A DNA stretch of 45,371 bases from Marinomonas sp. MED121 (GCF_000153025.1 NZ_CH672430.1:765463-810833), one strand, 5' to 3'; positions 26,553 to 34,937 are shown, counted from the first letter of the stretch. Numbers and translations are program-made. The notes: generated by a model from the sequence alone, not told the origin.

Positions 26553-26635
26553 TTACTTCCCTATAAGCAAATTTCAAGCTTCATCAACATTAATAAAAGC
26601 TCATATAAAACAGTGACTTGTATATAGGGAAGTAA
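26553..26635 (-). promoter_or_regulatory. 13-bp perfect inverted repeat masking the SD
   Basis: TTACTTCCCTATA (26553-26565) and TATAGGGAAGTAA (26623-26635) are perfectly complementary, 57 nt apart. In the minus-strand transcript the 3' arm holds the GGGAAG ribosome-binding site, 2 nt before the ATG of the CPD-like gene, and the 5' arm would pair with it. This suggests translational control by leader refolding, provided transcription starts upstream of 26635. Confidence 0.55.
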
Positions 26636-26699
26636 GATAAAGCAGATTAAATTAAACAAAAAGCTAAATTTGATTAAAGTGAATATTATTTATTCAAAG

Positions 26700-28043
26700 T
26701 CAGAATTTATGCAGCATAGGCCCAATATTTGGCTTGCTATTTGACAAGGTGATGCTGCTACTAATTCGACTTCTTGCTCGGTTAAAGTCATCTTCGTTAT
26801 TAGCATGCACAAAACAAATTGGCTTACTCGCATCCAGACTGTCGCCAAGTTGAGCAAATTGGCTCAAGCCAACACTATAATCCAGCTCATCACTTGCCCG
26901 CTTTCTACCACCACCTAAATCAACCACAGCCATACCCATTGCTCTGGTATCCATACTGGATAAATAACCGCTATCTGGGGCAAAGATAGGTTTTATGATA
27001 GGCGCTTTAGGTAGGTATTTATCTGGATTATCTAACAGGTCATTTGGCCCACCAAGAAAAGTAACCATCTGCGCAAATTTTTGTGCAGCAGCACCGGAAT
27101 CTAAAGCAGCCATACGCTTTTTAGCCGCCTCTTCTTCAGACGCTGCTAGACCTGAAATAAGCAACATTTCATCGGCTAGGGCATAGATTACCTCAGCTAA
27201 ACGATCTGCCCTTTTTTCGCCAGTTAAAAAGGCAATCGTTTCTGCTATTTCAAGGGCATTACCTGCACTTGTCGCCAGCACTTGCGACATATCCGTAATT
27301 AAACAACTGGTTTTCACCCCTGCACCATTGGCAACGGCGCTGATACTTTTTGCTAACTCAATAGAAGCATCAAGATCCTTCATGACAGCACCGCTACCGG
27401 CTTTCACATCCATAACAAGCGCATCTAAACCACAGGCTAATTTTTTAGATAAGATGGAAGCCGTCACCAGATCGAGAGATTCAACCGTTGCGGTAATATC
27501 TCGTGTGGCATAAAGCCTTTTATCTGCTGGCGCTAAGTTGGCAGACTGACCAATAATGGCAATACCCACTTCCTTTACACACTCTCTAAACCTTTGGTTT
27601 GACACCTGAGTTTGATAACCTGGAATCGCATCTAGCTTATCTAAAGTGCCGCCCGTATGCCCTAGCCCCCGACCCGAAATCATAGGTACATAACCGCCAC
27701 AGGCAGCAACAATAGGTCCAAGTACAAGAGACACTAAATCCCCTACACCGCCGGTACTGTGTTTATCTAAAATAGGACCATCTAGAGCAAGATCTTGCCA
27801 ATTTAGTACATCACCTGAATCACGCATAGCACAGGTCAAAGCTATCCGCTCTTCAATCGTCATTCCTTGAAAATAGGTTGCCATGGCAAAAGCGGCAACC
27901 TGTCCTTCACTGATGGATTCATTCGCAATCGCATCAACAAAATAAGCGACTTCAGCTTGCGTTAAAACTAATCCGTCTCTTTTTTTTCGAATGACTTCTT
28001 GTGGTAAAAAATGTACTCGTTTATTGGTTTCGATATTGCTCAT
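26700..28043 (-). CDS. deoA: Thymidine phosphorylase
   Basis: 447-aa enzyme that splits thymidine (and deoxyuridine) with phosphate into base and deoxyribose-1-phosphate. Signatures are the N-terminal helical domain (PQEVIRKKRDG), LDKHSTGGVGD phosphate-binding loop at about 90-100, and PMISGRGLGHTGGTLDKLDA. Length is normal. AAGGAG precedes ATG 28043, 23 nt after deoC, so deoC and deoA form an operon. deoB and deoD are not beside them. Confidence 0.95.
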   Translation of the reverse strand: MSNIETNKRVHFLPQEVIRKKRDGLVLTQAEVAYFVDAIANESISEGQVAAFAMATYFQGMTIEERIALTCAMRDSGDVLNWQDLALDGPILDKHSTGGVGDLVSLVLGPIVAACGGYVPMISGRGLGHTGGTLDKLDAIPGYQTQVSNQRFRECVKEVGIAIIGQSANLAPADKRLYATRDITATVESLDLVTASILSKKLACGLDALVMDVKAGSGAVMKDLDASIELAKSISAVANGAGVKTSCLITDMSQVLATSAGNALEIAETIAFLTGEKRADRLAEVIYALADEMLLISGLAASEEEAAKKRMAALDSGAAAQKFAQMVTFLGGPNDLLDNPDKYLPKAPIIKPIFAPDSGYLSSMDTRAMGMAVVDLGGGRKRASDELDYSVGLSQFAQLGDSLDASKPICFVHANNEDDFNRARSRISSSITLSNSKPNIGPMLHKF

Positions 28044-28066
28044 ATATTCTCCTTATTTTTTATTAT

Positions 28067-28837
28067 TTAATAGGCGCCTTCAGCTAATTCGTGCTCAACA
28101 TCTAATTGACTTAATAGGTTTCCTAGCAAGCTTGAAGCGCCAAAACGAAAGCGTGTGGCATGTATCCAATCCTGACCTAAAATGCCTTGGGCTAAGCTCA
28201 AATAAGCGTCGGCTTCTTGCGCTGTTTTAACACCACCCGCGGCTTTAAAGCCCACTTTTTGATTCTTTTCTTTGATAACATTAAGCATGATCTTTGCAGC
28301 CTCTAAGGTGGCATTAATCTCTACTTTACCTGTGCTGGTTTTAATAAAATCAGCCCCTGCATCAATCGAGATTTCACTGGCTTTACGAATAAGCTCAGGT
28401 TCTTTTAATTCCCCCGATTCAATGATGACCTTAAGTGTCACTTGATCACCACAAGCCGCTTTACAAGCTTTTACCAGCTCAAAACCAATAGACTCATCAC
28501 CCTGCATTAAGGCGCGATAGGGAAATACAACGTCCACTTCATCCGCGCCTAATTTAATCGCCTGCTCGGTTTGCTTAACGGCTAAGGCGGTGTCTGCAAC
28601 TCCCATAGGAAAGTTAGTCACGGTTGCTACCTTGATGTGTGTTAACCCCAACTCTGCCAAGGTTTTTTTAGCAAGAATGATAAATTGGGGGTAAATACAA
28701 ATGGCTGCGGTATGGCCAACAGGGGTATCCGCCTGATGACATAAATCTATGATGGTTTGACTGTTATCCGAGTCATTTAAACTGGTTAAATCCATTAACG
28801 TCAGTGAAGTCAATGCGGCTTGCTTTAATTCAGACAT
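28067..28837 (-). CDS. deoC: Deoxyribose-phosphate aldolase
   Basis: 256-aa class I aldolase that cleaves deoxyribose-5-phosphate to acetaldehyde and glyceraldehyde-3-phosphate. The Schiff-base lysine is K166 in [11 protein letters not shown], with K198 in GFKAAGG and D102 in EVDVVFPYR completing the active site. ATG 28837 is preceded by GGAAGG; longer in-frame starts to 28918 add a hydrophobic non-homologous stretch and lack an SD. It is the first gene of the deoCA operon. No regulator is adjacent. Confidence 0.95.
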   Translation of the reverse strand: MSELKQAALTSLTLMDLTSLNDSDNSQTIIDLCHQADTPVGHTAAICIYPQFIILAKKTLAELGLTHIKVATVTNFPMGVADTALAVKQTEQAIKLGADEVDVVFPYRALMQGDESIGFELVKACKAACGDQVTLKVIIESGELKEPELIRKASEISIDAGADFIKTSTGKVEINATLEAAKIMLNVIKEKNQKVGFKAAGGVKTAQEADAYLSLAQGILGQDWIHATRFRFGASSLLGNLLSQLDVEHELAEGAY

Positions 28838-29272
28838 AGGTTTTTCCTTCCATAATAAAAAAGCCAAGCTCGTCATACTAGACATTCTTGACCGTTCGTA
28901 CAAGATTAACAAAATCAATAAAGATAAAAAGAATTAATCTTATTCTAAGGAAAGGAATCGATGTTTTATTGACTAAGATCTGGTTTTTTGACCTTGAGTA
29001 TCACTTTGAATACCCAATAAAAGCCGCAGGAAAAACTACACACTCGCTCCATATTTTTAAGAAAAAATGCACAAAAATAGTGATTAAAACCGCTTTTTAG
29101 GCACAAATGGATAGTTTGTGTGGAGATTTGATTTTTTCTCAGAAGTTTGTTTGAAAAGGCCGAAATCACATGCTTAACTGATATCACTCAACAGGGTTTA
29201 TGCAATAAAAACCTTGTCAAAATGAAAATACAAATTAATAGTAACATCAACAAGTTAATAGGAAATTTCAGT
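28838..29272. other. 435-bp intergenic region between deoC and a small acidic protein gene
   Basis: AT-rich, with no supported gene. It should hold the divergent promoters. A small inverted repeat CACAAA/TTTGTG is at 29102-29120. I see no clear CytR or DeoR operator and no RNA gene. Confidence 0.5.
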
Positions 29273-29590
29273 ATGTCAGATGATATCGCTTTTAAAATTC
29301 AGCTTGGAATAATTTTACCTAAATTAAAAGATACTGTGGGTGACAACCTATCCAGTATCATTGAAGAATTAGTTTCTATTTTGTCTTACGGCACACTTGA
29401 TGGTGAAGACAAAGTTGAACTAGCAGCGGTTAAAGAAATTATCATGAAAGATATCGAAATTTTCTTAGACAGCAACATTTTGCCAGCACTGGATGCCAAG
29501 CTTAACCCTCCTGAGCCAGAGCCTGAAGCAGCAGAAGAAAGCGCTGAAGAAGGAGAGGGTGAAGGTGAGGCAGAAGAAGCTGCTGAGTAA
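29273..29590 (+). CDS. Small protein with acidic C-terminal tail, unknown function
   Basis: 105 aa. Residues 1-75 are predicted amphipathic helices (IAFKIQLGIILPKLKD, LSSIIEELVSILSYG, AAVKEIIMKDIEIFLD). The tail from about 80 on is Pro/Glu-rich, with EPEPEAAEES and EGEGEGEAEEAAE, and strongly acidic, giving a very low pI. ATG 29273 is chosen for the upstream AGGA; in-frame starts at 29223 and 29147 lack an SD. It has its own strong terminator. I do not recognise the family; the tail could bind a basic partner or cations, but that is a guess. Confidence 0.7.
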   Translation: MSDDIAFKIQLGIILPKLKDTVGDNLSSIIEELVSILSYGTLDGEDKVELAAVKEIIMKDIEIFLDSNILPALDAKLNPPEPEPEAAEESAEEGEGEGEAEEAAE

Positions 29591-29656
29591 TGCCAGTCCC
29601 CCTATGAAAATTCTATTTGAACATAGAAATTAACAAGTGTTGGTAAAACACTTGAT

Positions 29657-29690
29657 GCCAGTTAAGGTTTTTTAACTGGCTTTTTTTTTT
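29657..29690 (+). terminator. Strong rho-independent terminator
   Basis: GCCAGTTAA (29657-29665) pairs with TTAACTGGC (29672-29680), followed by ten T residues. A second short hairpin (29634-29654) precedes it. Confidence 0.92.
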
Positions 29691-29774
29691 GTTAACTAAA
29701 TAATATAGAGTCGTTCAGGAAAATGATTAGATTTGCATTAGGGAAAACCTCATCTTCATTATAACGAGTGTCAG

Positions 29775-30641
29775 ATGAAAATTACGCTGTTATTGATTTT
29801 AAGCACCTTGCTCTCTCCAGTCTTGTTGGCAATGGACATTATCACTATGCGCCCTATTACCTATTCAGGAGACCCTAGAGAGAGCTATAAATACCAACTG
29901 GTAGACCTATTATTAAAAACAACCCAAGATAAATATGGGCCTTATGAAATCCATCTAACCAAAGCGGTTAACTCTCAAAAAAGAGATATCAAAGAAATAA
30001 ACTCAGGCAATATCAATATCTTTATTTCCATGACATCTAAGGCAAGAGAAGAAGCCATGATGGCAATCCCTTACCCGGTATTTAAAGGCTTGTATGGATA
30101 CCGAGTTTTCCTCATTAAAGCGTCAGAACAAGCCAAATTTTCAAAAATCAAAACCATCCAGCAACTAAAAAAGCTCAAGGCAATACAAGGTACTCATTGG
30201 CCGGATTTAAACATTCTAAAATCTAATGGCTTTCATGTTGAGGACACAAGCCACCATAACAGCCTGTATAAAATGCTAGAGTTTGGACGGGTAGATTACT
30301 TTCCTAGAGGCATTCACGAGCCATGGAGTGAGTTAAAGGCTAGGCCTGATATGGGATTAGCAGTGGAAAAGAACCTCATGCTTTATTACCCAGCCCCAGG
30401 CTATATCTTTGTCCATAAGAGTAATACCCACTTAGCCGCACGTTTTAAAGAGGGCTTCGAGCGAATTATCTCTTCAGGAGAGTTTGATCGTTTTTTCAAT
30501 CAACACCCTCAAATTGTAGAAATGAAGCAACAAGCAAATTTAAAAAATAGAAGACTATTTAAGCTCAGCAACCCTTTACTCTCTAATGATACGCCGATTC
30601 ATGATGAACGCCTCTGGTTTCAAATAAACCCAAATAAGTAA
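29775..30641 (+). CDS. Periplasmic solute-binding-like protein (SBP family 3), orphan
   Basis: 288 aa with a signal peptide (MKITLLLILSTLLSPVLLA). The mature part resembles extracellular solute-binding proteins of family 3: ESYKYQLVDLLL, INIFISMTSKAREEAM, a hinge near IKTIQQLKKLKAIQGT, and EFGRVDYFPRGIHE. Ligand-binding residues typical of amino-acid SBPs (an Arg/Asp pair) are not obvious. There are no ABC transporter genes nearby, so it may act as a sensor partner or scavenger. The SD is weak (GAGTG). A similar orphan is at 33460. Confidence 0.72.
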   Translation: MKITLLLILSTLLSPVLLAMDIITMRPITYSGDPRESYKYQLVDLLLKTTQDKYGPYEIHLTKAVNSQKRDIKEINSGNINIFISMTSKAREEAMMAIPYPVFKGLYGYRVFLIKASEQAKFSKIKTIQQLKKLKAIQGTHWPDLNILKSNGFHVEDTSHHNSLYKMLEFGRVDYFPRGIHEPWSELKARPDMGLAVEKNLMLYYPAPGYIFVHKSNTHLAARFKEGFERIISSGEFDRFFNQHPQIVEMKQQANLKNRRLFKLSNPLLSNDTPIHDERLWFQINPNK

Positions 30642-30831
30642 CTTTCTTTACCCTTTTTATCTTTCAGGTTTATCCCCTTTTACCTGGCTCATCCTTGTGA
30701 CACCTGGCTCAAAAGCCTCTTTATCTTAATAAAATAAGTGTATAAGTGTTATACCATTATTTATCTTAAGTTTATGCCTTAAAAGGATTACCCTAGGCAG
30801 CAAATTAGCCTACTTAATAAAGGACTTTCAT

Positions 30832-31734
30832 ATCACTTCTGTTACGCTTAACTTCGTCAAACCGCCCAGCTTACTCGGCCCTTTAATCAAAGCGATATGC
30901 CTACCAAGAAAAGGCTTTAAAGCAAACATTGGCCTACCTAACATTCAAGCCAATTGGCAAGGCATACGCGTCGATTTAAACGCACTTGATAATTATTGCG
31001 AAACATTAGGTTTAGAAAAGCAAAACCACCTCCCCCTTCTTTACCCCCATGTGCTTGCAGGCAGCATGCATATGCAGATGTTAACCCATTCAAGCTTTCC
31101 AATTGGCTTATTAGGCGCCGTTCATTTAAAGAATAAAATACGACAAATTCGTCCTATTAAAAGCAGCGAGTTAATAACAATAAGAAGTGAATTAGGCGAA
31201 TGGCGTGTTACAGAAAAAGGGCTTGAATTCGACTTTAGCACTCACCTTATGGTTAATAGTCAAATTGTCTGGTCAGAAATTAGCACCTACTTTAAAAAAG
31301 GCAAATTTGCTCACAAAAACCTTAAGCAAGATAGCGAGGCAAGCTTTGAATTAGAGACCCTAGAGGATCCACAGCTAGCAACAAGCTGGTTGATACCTAA
31401 AGATAGGGGCAAGGTATACGCCAAAATTTCTGGTGATTACAACCCTATCCATATTTCTAAAACCCTAGCAAAATTATTTGGCTTAAAGCGAGATATCGCC
31501 CATGGCTTTGGCGTGTTAGCTCAAGCGTTAGCAAGCGAAGGGGTTAATGAGATCAGCCAGAATGCCACTCAAATTGCCTTAGATACTGTCTTTAAAGGCC
31601 CTTTATTTTTAGAAGATCAAGCCTGTGTAAAACTAGCTAAATCCAATGATAAAGGCTTAGAGCAAAGCTTTGACATTTATTGTGGTAAGAACCCTAAGCC
31701 CAGTATTTGTGCTCATTTACAACGTCTTGATTAG
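30832..31734 (+). CDS. MaoC-like hydratase/dehydratase, apparent ATC start
   Basis: About 300 aa. Upstream homology runs far beyond the first conventional start (GTG 31051): the frame is open from 30733 and reads LPLLYPHVLAG as in MaoC-domain proteins. No ATG, GTG or TTG occurs in frame before 31051. AAAGGA at 30819-30824 lies 7 nt before ATC 30832, the best-placed start. The C-terminal hot-dog domain has the hydratase-2 motif YAKISGDYNPIH followed by the AHGFG turn, giving the Asp/His pair for (R)-enoyl-CoA hydration. It is likely a fatty-acid or polyketide-like hydratase. An error or frameshift at the start is the alternative. Confidence 0.7.
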   Translation: MTSVTLNFVKPPSLLGPLIKAICLPRKGFKANIGLPNIQANWQGIRVDLNALDNYCETLGLEKQNHLPLLYPHVLAGSMHMQMLTHSSFPIGLLGAVHLKNKIRQIRPIKSSELITIRSELGEWRVTEKGLEFDFSTHLMVNSQIVWSEISTYFKKGKFAHKNLKQDSEASFELETLEDPQLATSWLIPKDRGKVYAKISGDYNPIHISKTLAKLFGLKRDIAHGFGVLAQALASEGVNEISQNATQIALDTVFKGPLFLEDQACVKLAKSNDKGLEQSFDIYCGKNPKPSICAHLQRLD

Positions 31735-31766
31735 GGAAGCTGCGAATAAGAATGTCCTTAAATAAT

Positions 31767-31791
31767 GGCCTTTTACAATAAAAGGCCTTTT
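31767..31791. terminator. Terminator between converging genes
   Basis: A 9-bp stem (31767-31775 with 31779-31787) with a 3-nt loop is followed by TTTT, just after the MaoC-like gene. The A-run on the other side may serve the ABM gene. Confidence 0.7.
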
Positions 31792-31810
31792 CAATATTTT
31801 CAATCTAACA

Positions 31811-32149
31811 TTATTTAGGCGCATCATCTCTTCTATGCAACCCATAATCCCTGACAACCTGCGCCACTCGAATACGGTAATCATTAAAGACTTGCTCACG
31901 ACCTAAGTTTTGAGCTTGATTATGCTCTGTTTGCTGACGCCAATTTGCGACCGCTGCTTCGTCCTGCCAGAAGGATAAAGAAAGTACCTTAGCGGGTTTC
32001 CCCTCTTCACGTTCAGATAAGCTTTGAAAGCGCTCAATAGAAATAAAACCCGGCATCTTAACCAGGCTTGCCTTTAATGAATGGGCTAATTCAAAGTAGG
32101 TATCTACTTGATCCAACTTAAGCTCCACTTCAAACATAACCGCTATCAT
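31811..32149 (-). CDS. Antibiotic-biosynthesis-monooxygenase (ABM) family protein
   Basis: 112-aa ferredoxin-like alpha/beta-barrel protein. MFEVELKLDQVDTYFELAHS, MPGFISIERFQS and VLSLSFWQDEAAVANWRQ are typical of ABM-domain proteins, cofactor-free oxygenases or small dimer modules; similar proteins include YgiN-type quinol monooxygenases. Its start overlaps the stop of the NIPSNAP gene by 4 nt (ATGA), so they are coupled. The substrate is unknown. Probably controlled by the divergent ArsR protein. Confidence 0.82.
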   Translation of the reverse strand: MIAVMFEVELKLDQVDTYFELAHSLKASLVKMPGFISIERFQSLSEREEGKPAKVLSLSFWQDEAAVANWRQQTEHNQAQNLGREQVFNDYRIRVAQVVRDYGLHRRDDAPK

Positions 32150-32496
32150 GCTATCCCCTCATCATGAGTTTTAGCCTTACACCAGTAAGTCGATTCAACT
32201 GGGGTTAAAAAGCGACGCGTCTCTTGCAAGATAAATTGCTCTTCTTTAGCAAATTCAAAGTTCCCTATTGCCTGAGTATCCTGCTTAAGCCTGATTCGAT
32301 AGACTTCATAACTTGCCAAGCTATCAAAACTAATGATGCCAAACGCTTGATAATTAGTACCTTCATGGGGAAGAAAGTAGCCCACTAGCTCGCCGCCACA
32401 ACGGGGAATAATTTGCCCCCAGTTATTGGCATACTGGGTGAATTCTTCCAGTTTAAAGGGATTGATTTTGTACTCGATAAAACAGCTGACTGTCAT
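32146..32496 (-). CDS. NIPSNAP family protein
   Basis: 116 aa. The pattern SCFIEYKINPFKLEEFTQYA, GGELVGYFLPHEG and AFGIISFDSLASYEVYRIRL marks the NIPSNAP-type dimeric alpha/beta-barrel, related to ABM domains. AAGGAG precedes ATG 32496. It overlaps the ABM gene, and both lie opposite the ArsR-type gene with two palindromes between them. Function of bacterial NIPSNAP proteins is poorly known; a small-molecule degradation role is suggested by the ABM partner. Confidence 0.82.
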   Translation of the reverse strand: MTVSCFIEYKINPFKLEEFTQYANNWGQIIPRCGGELVGYFLPHEGTNYQAFGIISFDSLASYEVYRIRLKQDTQAIGNFEFAKEEQFILQETRRFLTPVESTYWCKAKTHDEGIA

Positions 32497-32561
32497 TTCC
32501 TGCTCCTTGGGGTTTAATTAAATCAAATAGATTTTGATGATGAGCAGTCTACTTAAACCAA

Positions 32562-32599
32562 TGAATGCATACTTCGATGGGGCTCGAAGCATGCATTCA
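32562..32599. promoter_or_regulatory. 38-bp palindrome in the ArsR/NIPSNAP divergent promoter
   Basis: Sixteen-bp arms (32562-32577, 32584-32599) are inverted with one mismatch around 6 bp. It is 66 nt upstream of the NIPSNAP start and 98 nt upstream of the ArsR start. This is a strong candidate operator of the ArsR-type protein. Confidence 0.6.
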
Positions 32600-32626
32600 A
32601 GAAAAGCCTATATTGCCAAACAGTCT

Positions 32627-32649
32627 GCATACAAACATAAGATGTATGC
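32627..32649. promoter_or_regulatory. Second dyad sharing the GCATAC half site
   Basis: GCATACA (32627-32633) and TGTATGC (32643-32649) are inverted around 9 bp and share the GCATAC core with the palindrome at 32562-32599. Two sites suggest cooperative autoregulation. Confidence 0.45.
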
Positions 32650-32696
32650 GAAAATACAAAAAAGGCACAGGCTTATTAGGTTCAAGGGAGAACACA

Positions 32697-33395
32697 GTGG
32701 AATTCAATATCGCACAAGTTGCCGCTTTGATGGGAGATTCAAGCCGTGCACTCATGCTTAATGCGCTTTTAGGTGGTAAGGCATTAACCGCCACTGAGCT
32801 AGCCACTTATGCCGATATCAGCGCCCAAACAGCCAGCACTCATTTAAACAAACTGGTAGAAGGACAACTCATACAAGTCAGAAAACAAGGGCGTCACAAG
32901 TACTTTCAACTAAAAAGTTATCAGGTAGCAGAAGTCATTGAAGGCATGCTGAATTTAAATGCGCAGCTAACGTCGGCACACTCTAATGAGCATGAAATAA
33001 AAACAGGCCCTAACGATAAAGATTTAAAGCATTCTCGCATTTGTTATGACCATTTAGCAGGCGAGATAGCCGTACAGCTTTATCAGGCCTTATTAAAAAA
33101 AGGATGGCTTCTTGAGGACAATTTACAATTAAGTTTAACGGAGTCAGGCAGGCTTGCTTTTGCCTCCTTTGGATTTAACCTTGCTGAGTGTGAATCAAAA
33201 AAACGCCCTATGTGCAAACCCTGTCTAGATTGGAGTGAGCGCAGAAGCCACTTGGCAGGCATGCTGGGTAAATGGATTTTAGAGGACGCTTTAGCTCATC
33301 AATGGGCAAGTCGAGACCTAGATTCAAGAGCCATTCGGTTTAGCCGGTCTGGCCTTAAAAAACTGAGCCTGCGTTATGGATTAACACTTAGTTAG
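32697..33395 (+). CDS. ArsR-family winged-helix regulator with C-terminal extension
   Basis: 232 aa, about twice the length of a minimal ArsR protein. The winged helix is at about 5-85 (AALMGDSSRALMLNALLGG, ELATYADISAQTASTHLNKL, VRKQGRHKYFQLKS). The C-terminal half contains KRPMCKPCLDWSERRSHLAG, a CxxC pair that may bind metal or sense redox, seen in larger ArsR homologues. GTG 32697 has GGGAG 6 nt upstream; the in-frame extension back to 32565 crosses both palindromes and is unlikely to be translated. It probably represses the divergent NIPSNAP-ABM operon. Confidence 0.85.
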   Translation: MEFNIAQVAALMGDSSRALMLNALLGGKALTATELATYADISAQTASTHLNKLVEGQLIQVRKQGRHKYFQLKSYQVAEVIEGMLNLNAQLTSAHSNEHEIKTGPNDKDLKHSRICYDHLAGEIAVQLYQALLKKGWLLEDNLQLSLTESGRLAFASFGFNLAECESKKRPMCKPCLDWSERRSHLAGMLGKWILEDALAHQWASRDLDSRAIRFSRSGLKKLSLRYGLTLS

Positions 33396-33459
33396 TAATC
33401 AGCAATAACAATTTATCAAACATTGATTCTCGTAGGCATTGACTTTAGTAAGCATTGAT

Positions 33460-34341
33460 TTAGTAATCTGTGTTGACTGTCGATAAGCTTAAACCATATT
33501 GATCCAACAAAGCTGCCCAATAATCATCCTGTTCAAGTTGTTTAACGACATTATCAAGTGCATGAAATACTTGAGAATTATGACGTACCATAATATGGCG
33601 ACGATAGGTATTAAGTGGATTAGGGGAATAATAAATCTTGTTGCTCAGCTTCATCTCCTTTTCAAAATATTTCATCGTTGTATAAGGAATCAAAAAACAA
33701 TCCACTCTATTTTTGAGTAACATACCAATGTTTTGTTTTACATAACTCACATCACTACGAATGATTTTCCCGGCATCTATTTCCTCTTGAATGCCATGAT
33801 AAATATGCCCTCTAAGCCCACCAAGGACAAAGCCAGGCTGCATCAAGGATTCAGGGCCATCAAATATAAAGGGAGTTTTACTATTAGAGATAAAAGACTG
33901 TTCATCCTTTAATAACGCCCCAGTCCAACGATACTTTTCTTGTTCTGGGTCTGCAAAAAAGAGAGGGCTAACCCATAAAACCGCTCCTTTTTTACCTTGT
34001 TCTAAATAGGAATCTAAGCGCTTTCTTGGCACAACTTCTAACCGATATTGAAATGTTTGATTTTCACTAAATAAGTTGAGCATTTCGACAAAATCATAAC
34101 TCAAACCCTTTTTATCGGCGGCGCTGGTAACAAAAGGTGGATGGTCATAATAACTCCAAAGAGTCACAACTTTCTTACTTTCTAGTGAAGCGCCATCAGC
34201 TAGTGAGGAGCCTTCAGCGAATAAAGAGCCATCAGCGGATAGAGAGCCATCAGCTAATAAAGAGCCAACCAAAGGAGAACTAACAAGAAACGAGCTAAAA
34301 AAAGAGAAGAACAAAGATAACGCCAAAAAACACTTACGCAC
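33460..34341 (-). CDS. Periplasmic solute-binding-like protein with N-terminal hexapeptide repeat
   Basis: 293 aa. A signal peptide (VRKCFLALSLFFSFFSSFLVSS) is followed by a low-complexity linker of four six-residue units (SLLADG, SLSADG, SLFAEG, SSLADG), then an SBP family-3-like domain (VVTLWSYYDHPPFVTSA, LSYDFVEMLNLFS, ISNSKTPFIFDG, DCFLIPYTTMKYFE). The start is taken as GTG 34341, which gives a good signal peptide; a TTG at 34386 has no SD. No ABC transporter genes are near. The DNA of the linker is a tandem minisatellite. Confidence 0.7.
   Translation of the reverse strand: MRKCFLALSLFFSFFSSFLVSSPLVGSLLADGSLSADGSLFAEGSSLADGASLESKKVVTLWSYYDHPPFVTSAADKKGLSYDFVEMLNLFSENQTFQYRLEVVPRKRLDSYLEQGKKGAVLWVSPLFFADPEQEKYRWTGALLKDEQSFISNSKTPFIFDGPESLMQPGFVLGGLRGHIYHGIQEEIDAGKIIRSDVSYVKQNIGMLLKNRVDCFLIPYTTMKYFEKEMKLSNKIYYSPNPLNTYRRHIMVRHNSQVFHALDNVVKQLEQDDYWAALLDQYGLSLSTVNTDY
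34188..34259. repeat. 18-bp minisatellite, four units, in coding sequence
   Basis: Units at 34188-34205, 34206-34223, 34224-34241 and 34242-34259, with a partial fifth. Each encodes six residues in frame, so gain or loss of units would change linker length without frameshift. Confidence 0.8.
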
Positions 34342-34464
34342 AAAACCACCCAGAGACGAATCTCTTATTGCTGAGACTTTAAACAATTAAAATATATACG
34401 ATCGGTCAAGTTTTATGCAATTTTGGCGTTTTCACTTTACGAGAAGAAAACCACTAACAAGACT

Positions 34465-34818
34465 TTATAGCAAATTAGCACCATCGAACTCAGACAGACT
34501 CAATTGCTTTAAATCTAAGCCATCAACACAATTTAGATTAACGCGATAAAAGCCAGGCTTACGCAAGGTTTGATGAAAAGGATAAATACCGCACTGATTA
34601 CAAAAATGATGTTTAGCCACTTCCGACCCAAAAGTATAAGTAGATAAGGCCCCTTGCTGAATGTCTCTTTGCAACTCAGATTCACTCACAACAAAAGCAC
34701 TCATAATAGCGCCCTTTTTAACGCACAAAGAGCAATTACAGGTTAGCCCTTCATCAATACTTGGCACATCGAAAGAAAACCTAACACTGCCACAATGACA
34801 TTGACCGGAATACTGCAT
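34465..34818 (-). CDS. GFA/CENP-V family zinc-binding protein
   Basis: 117 aa. The zinc-site cysteines of the glutathione-dependent formaldehyde-activating (GFA) fold are present: CHCG near the N terminus, CNCSLC at about 28-33 and CNQCG at about 73-77. Typical members bind one or two zinc ions; few have shown activity with S-hydroxymethylglutathione. The N terminus MQYSGQCHCGSVRF fits the family start. No formaldehyde genes are adjacent, so function is open. SD is weak. Confidence 0.88.
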   Translation of the reverse strand: MQYSGQCHCGSVRFSFDVPSIDEGLTCNCSLCVKKGAIMSAFVVSESELQRDIQQGALSTYTFGSEVAKHHFCNQCGIYPFHQTLRKPGFYRVNLNCVDGLDLKQLSLSEFDGANLL

Positions 34819-34937
34819 ACATCACCTCATATCAAAAAAGCAGGAATAAACTCGCCTTAAGCAAAGACTAGCAAAATAACGTAAACTGCCTTTTATAGCA
34901 AAACACCTAACATCATAAGTAAAAGCAGAGAGACTCA

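Noticed and set aside
26553..26635. Possible MITE with 13-bp terminal inverted repeats
   Set aside because: No target-site duplication flanks it and no second copy is seen; one arm coincides with the ribosome-binding site of the next gene, so a regulatory role fits better.
30774..30782. ATG at 30774 as start of the MaoC-like gene
   Set aside because: It is in another frame and meets a stop after two codons.
32534..32761. Plus-strand ORF with ATG at 32534 across the divergent promoter
   Set aside because: It spans both palindromes, lacks an SD and overlaps the better-supported ArsR start in another frame.
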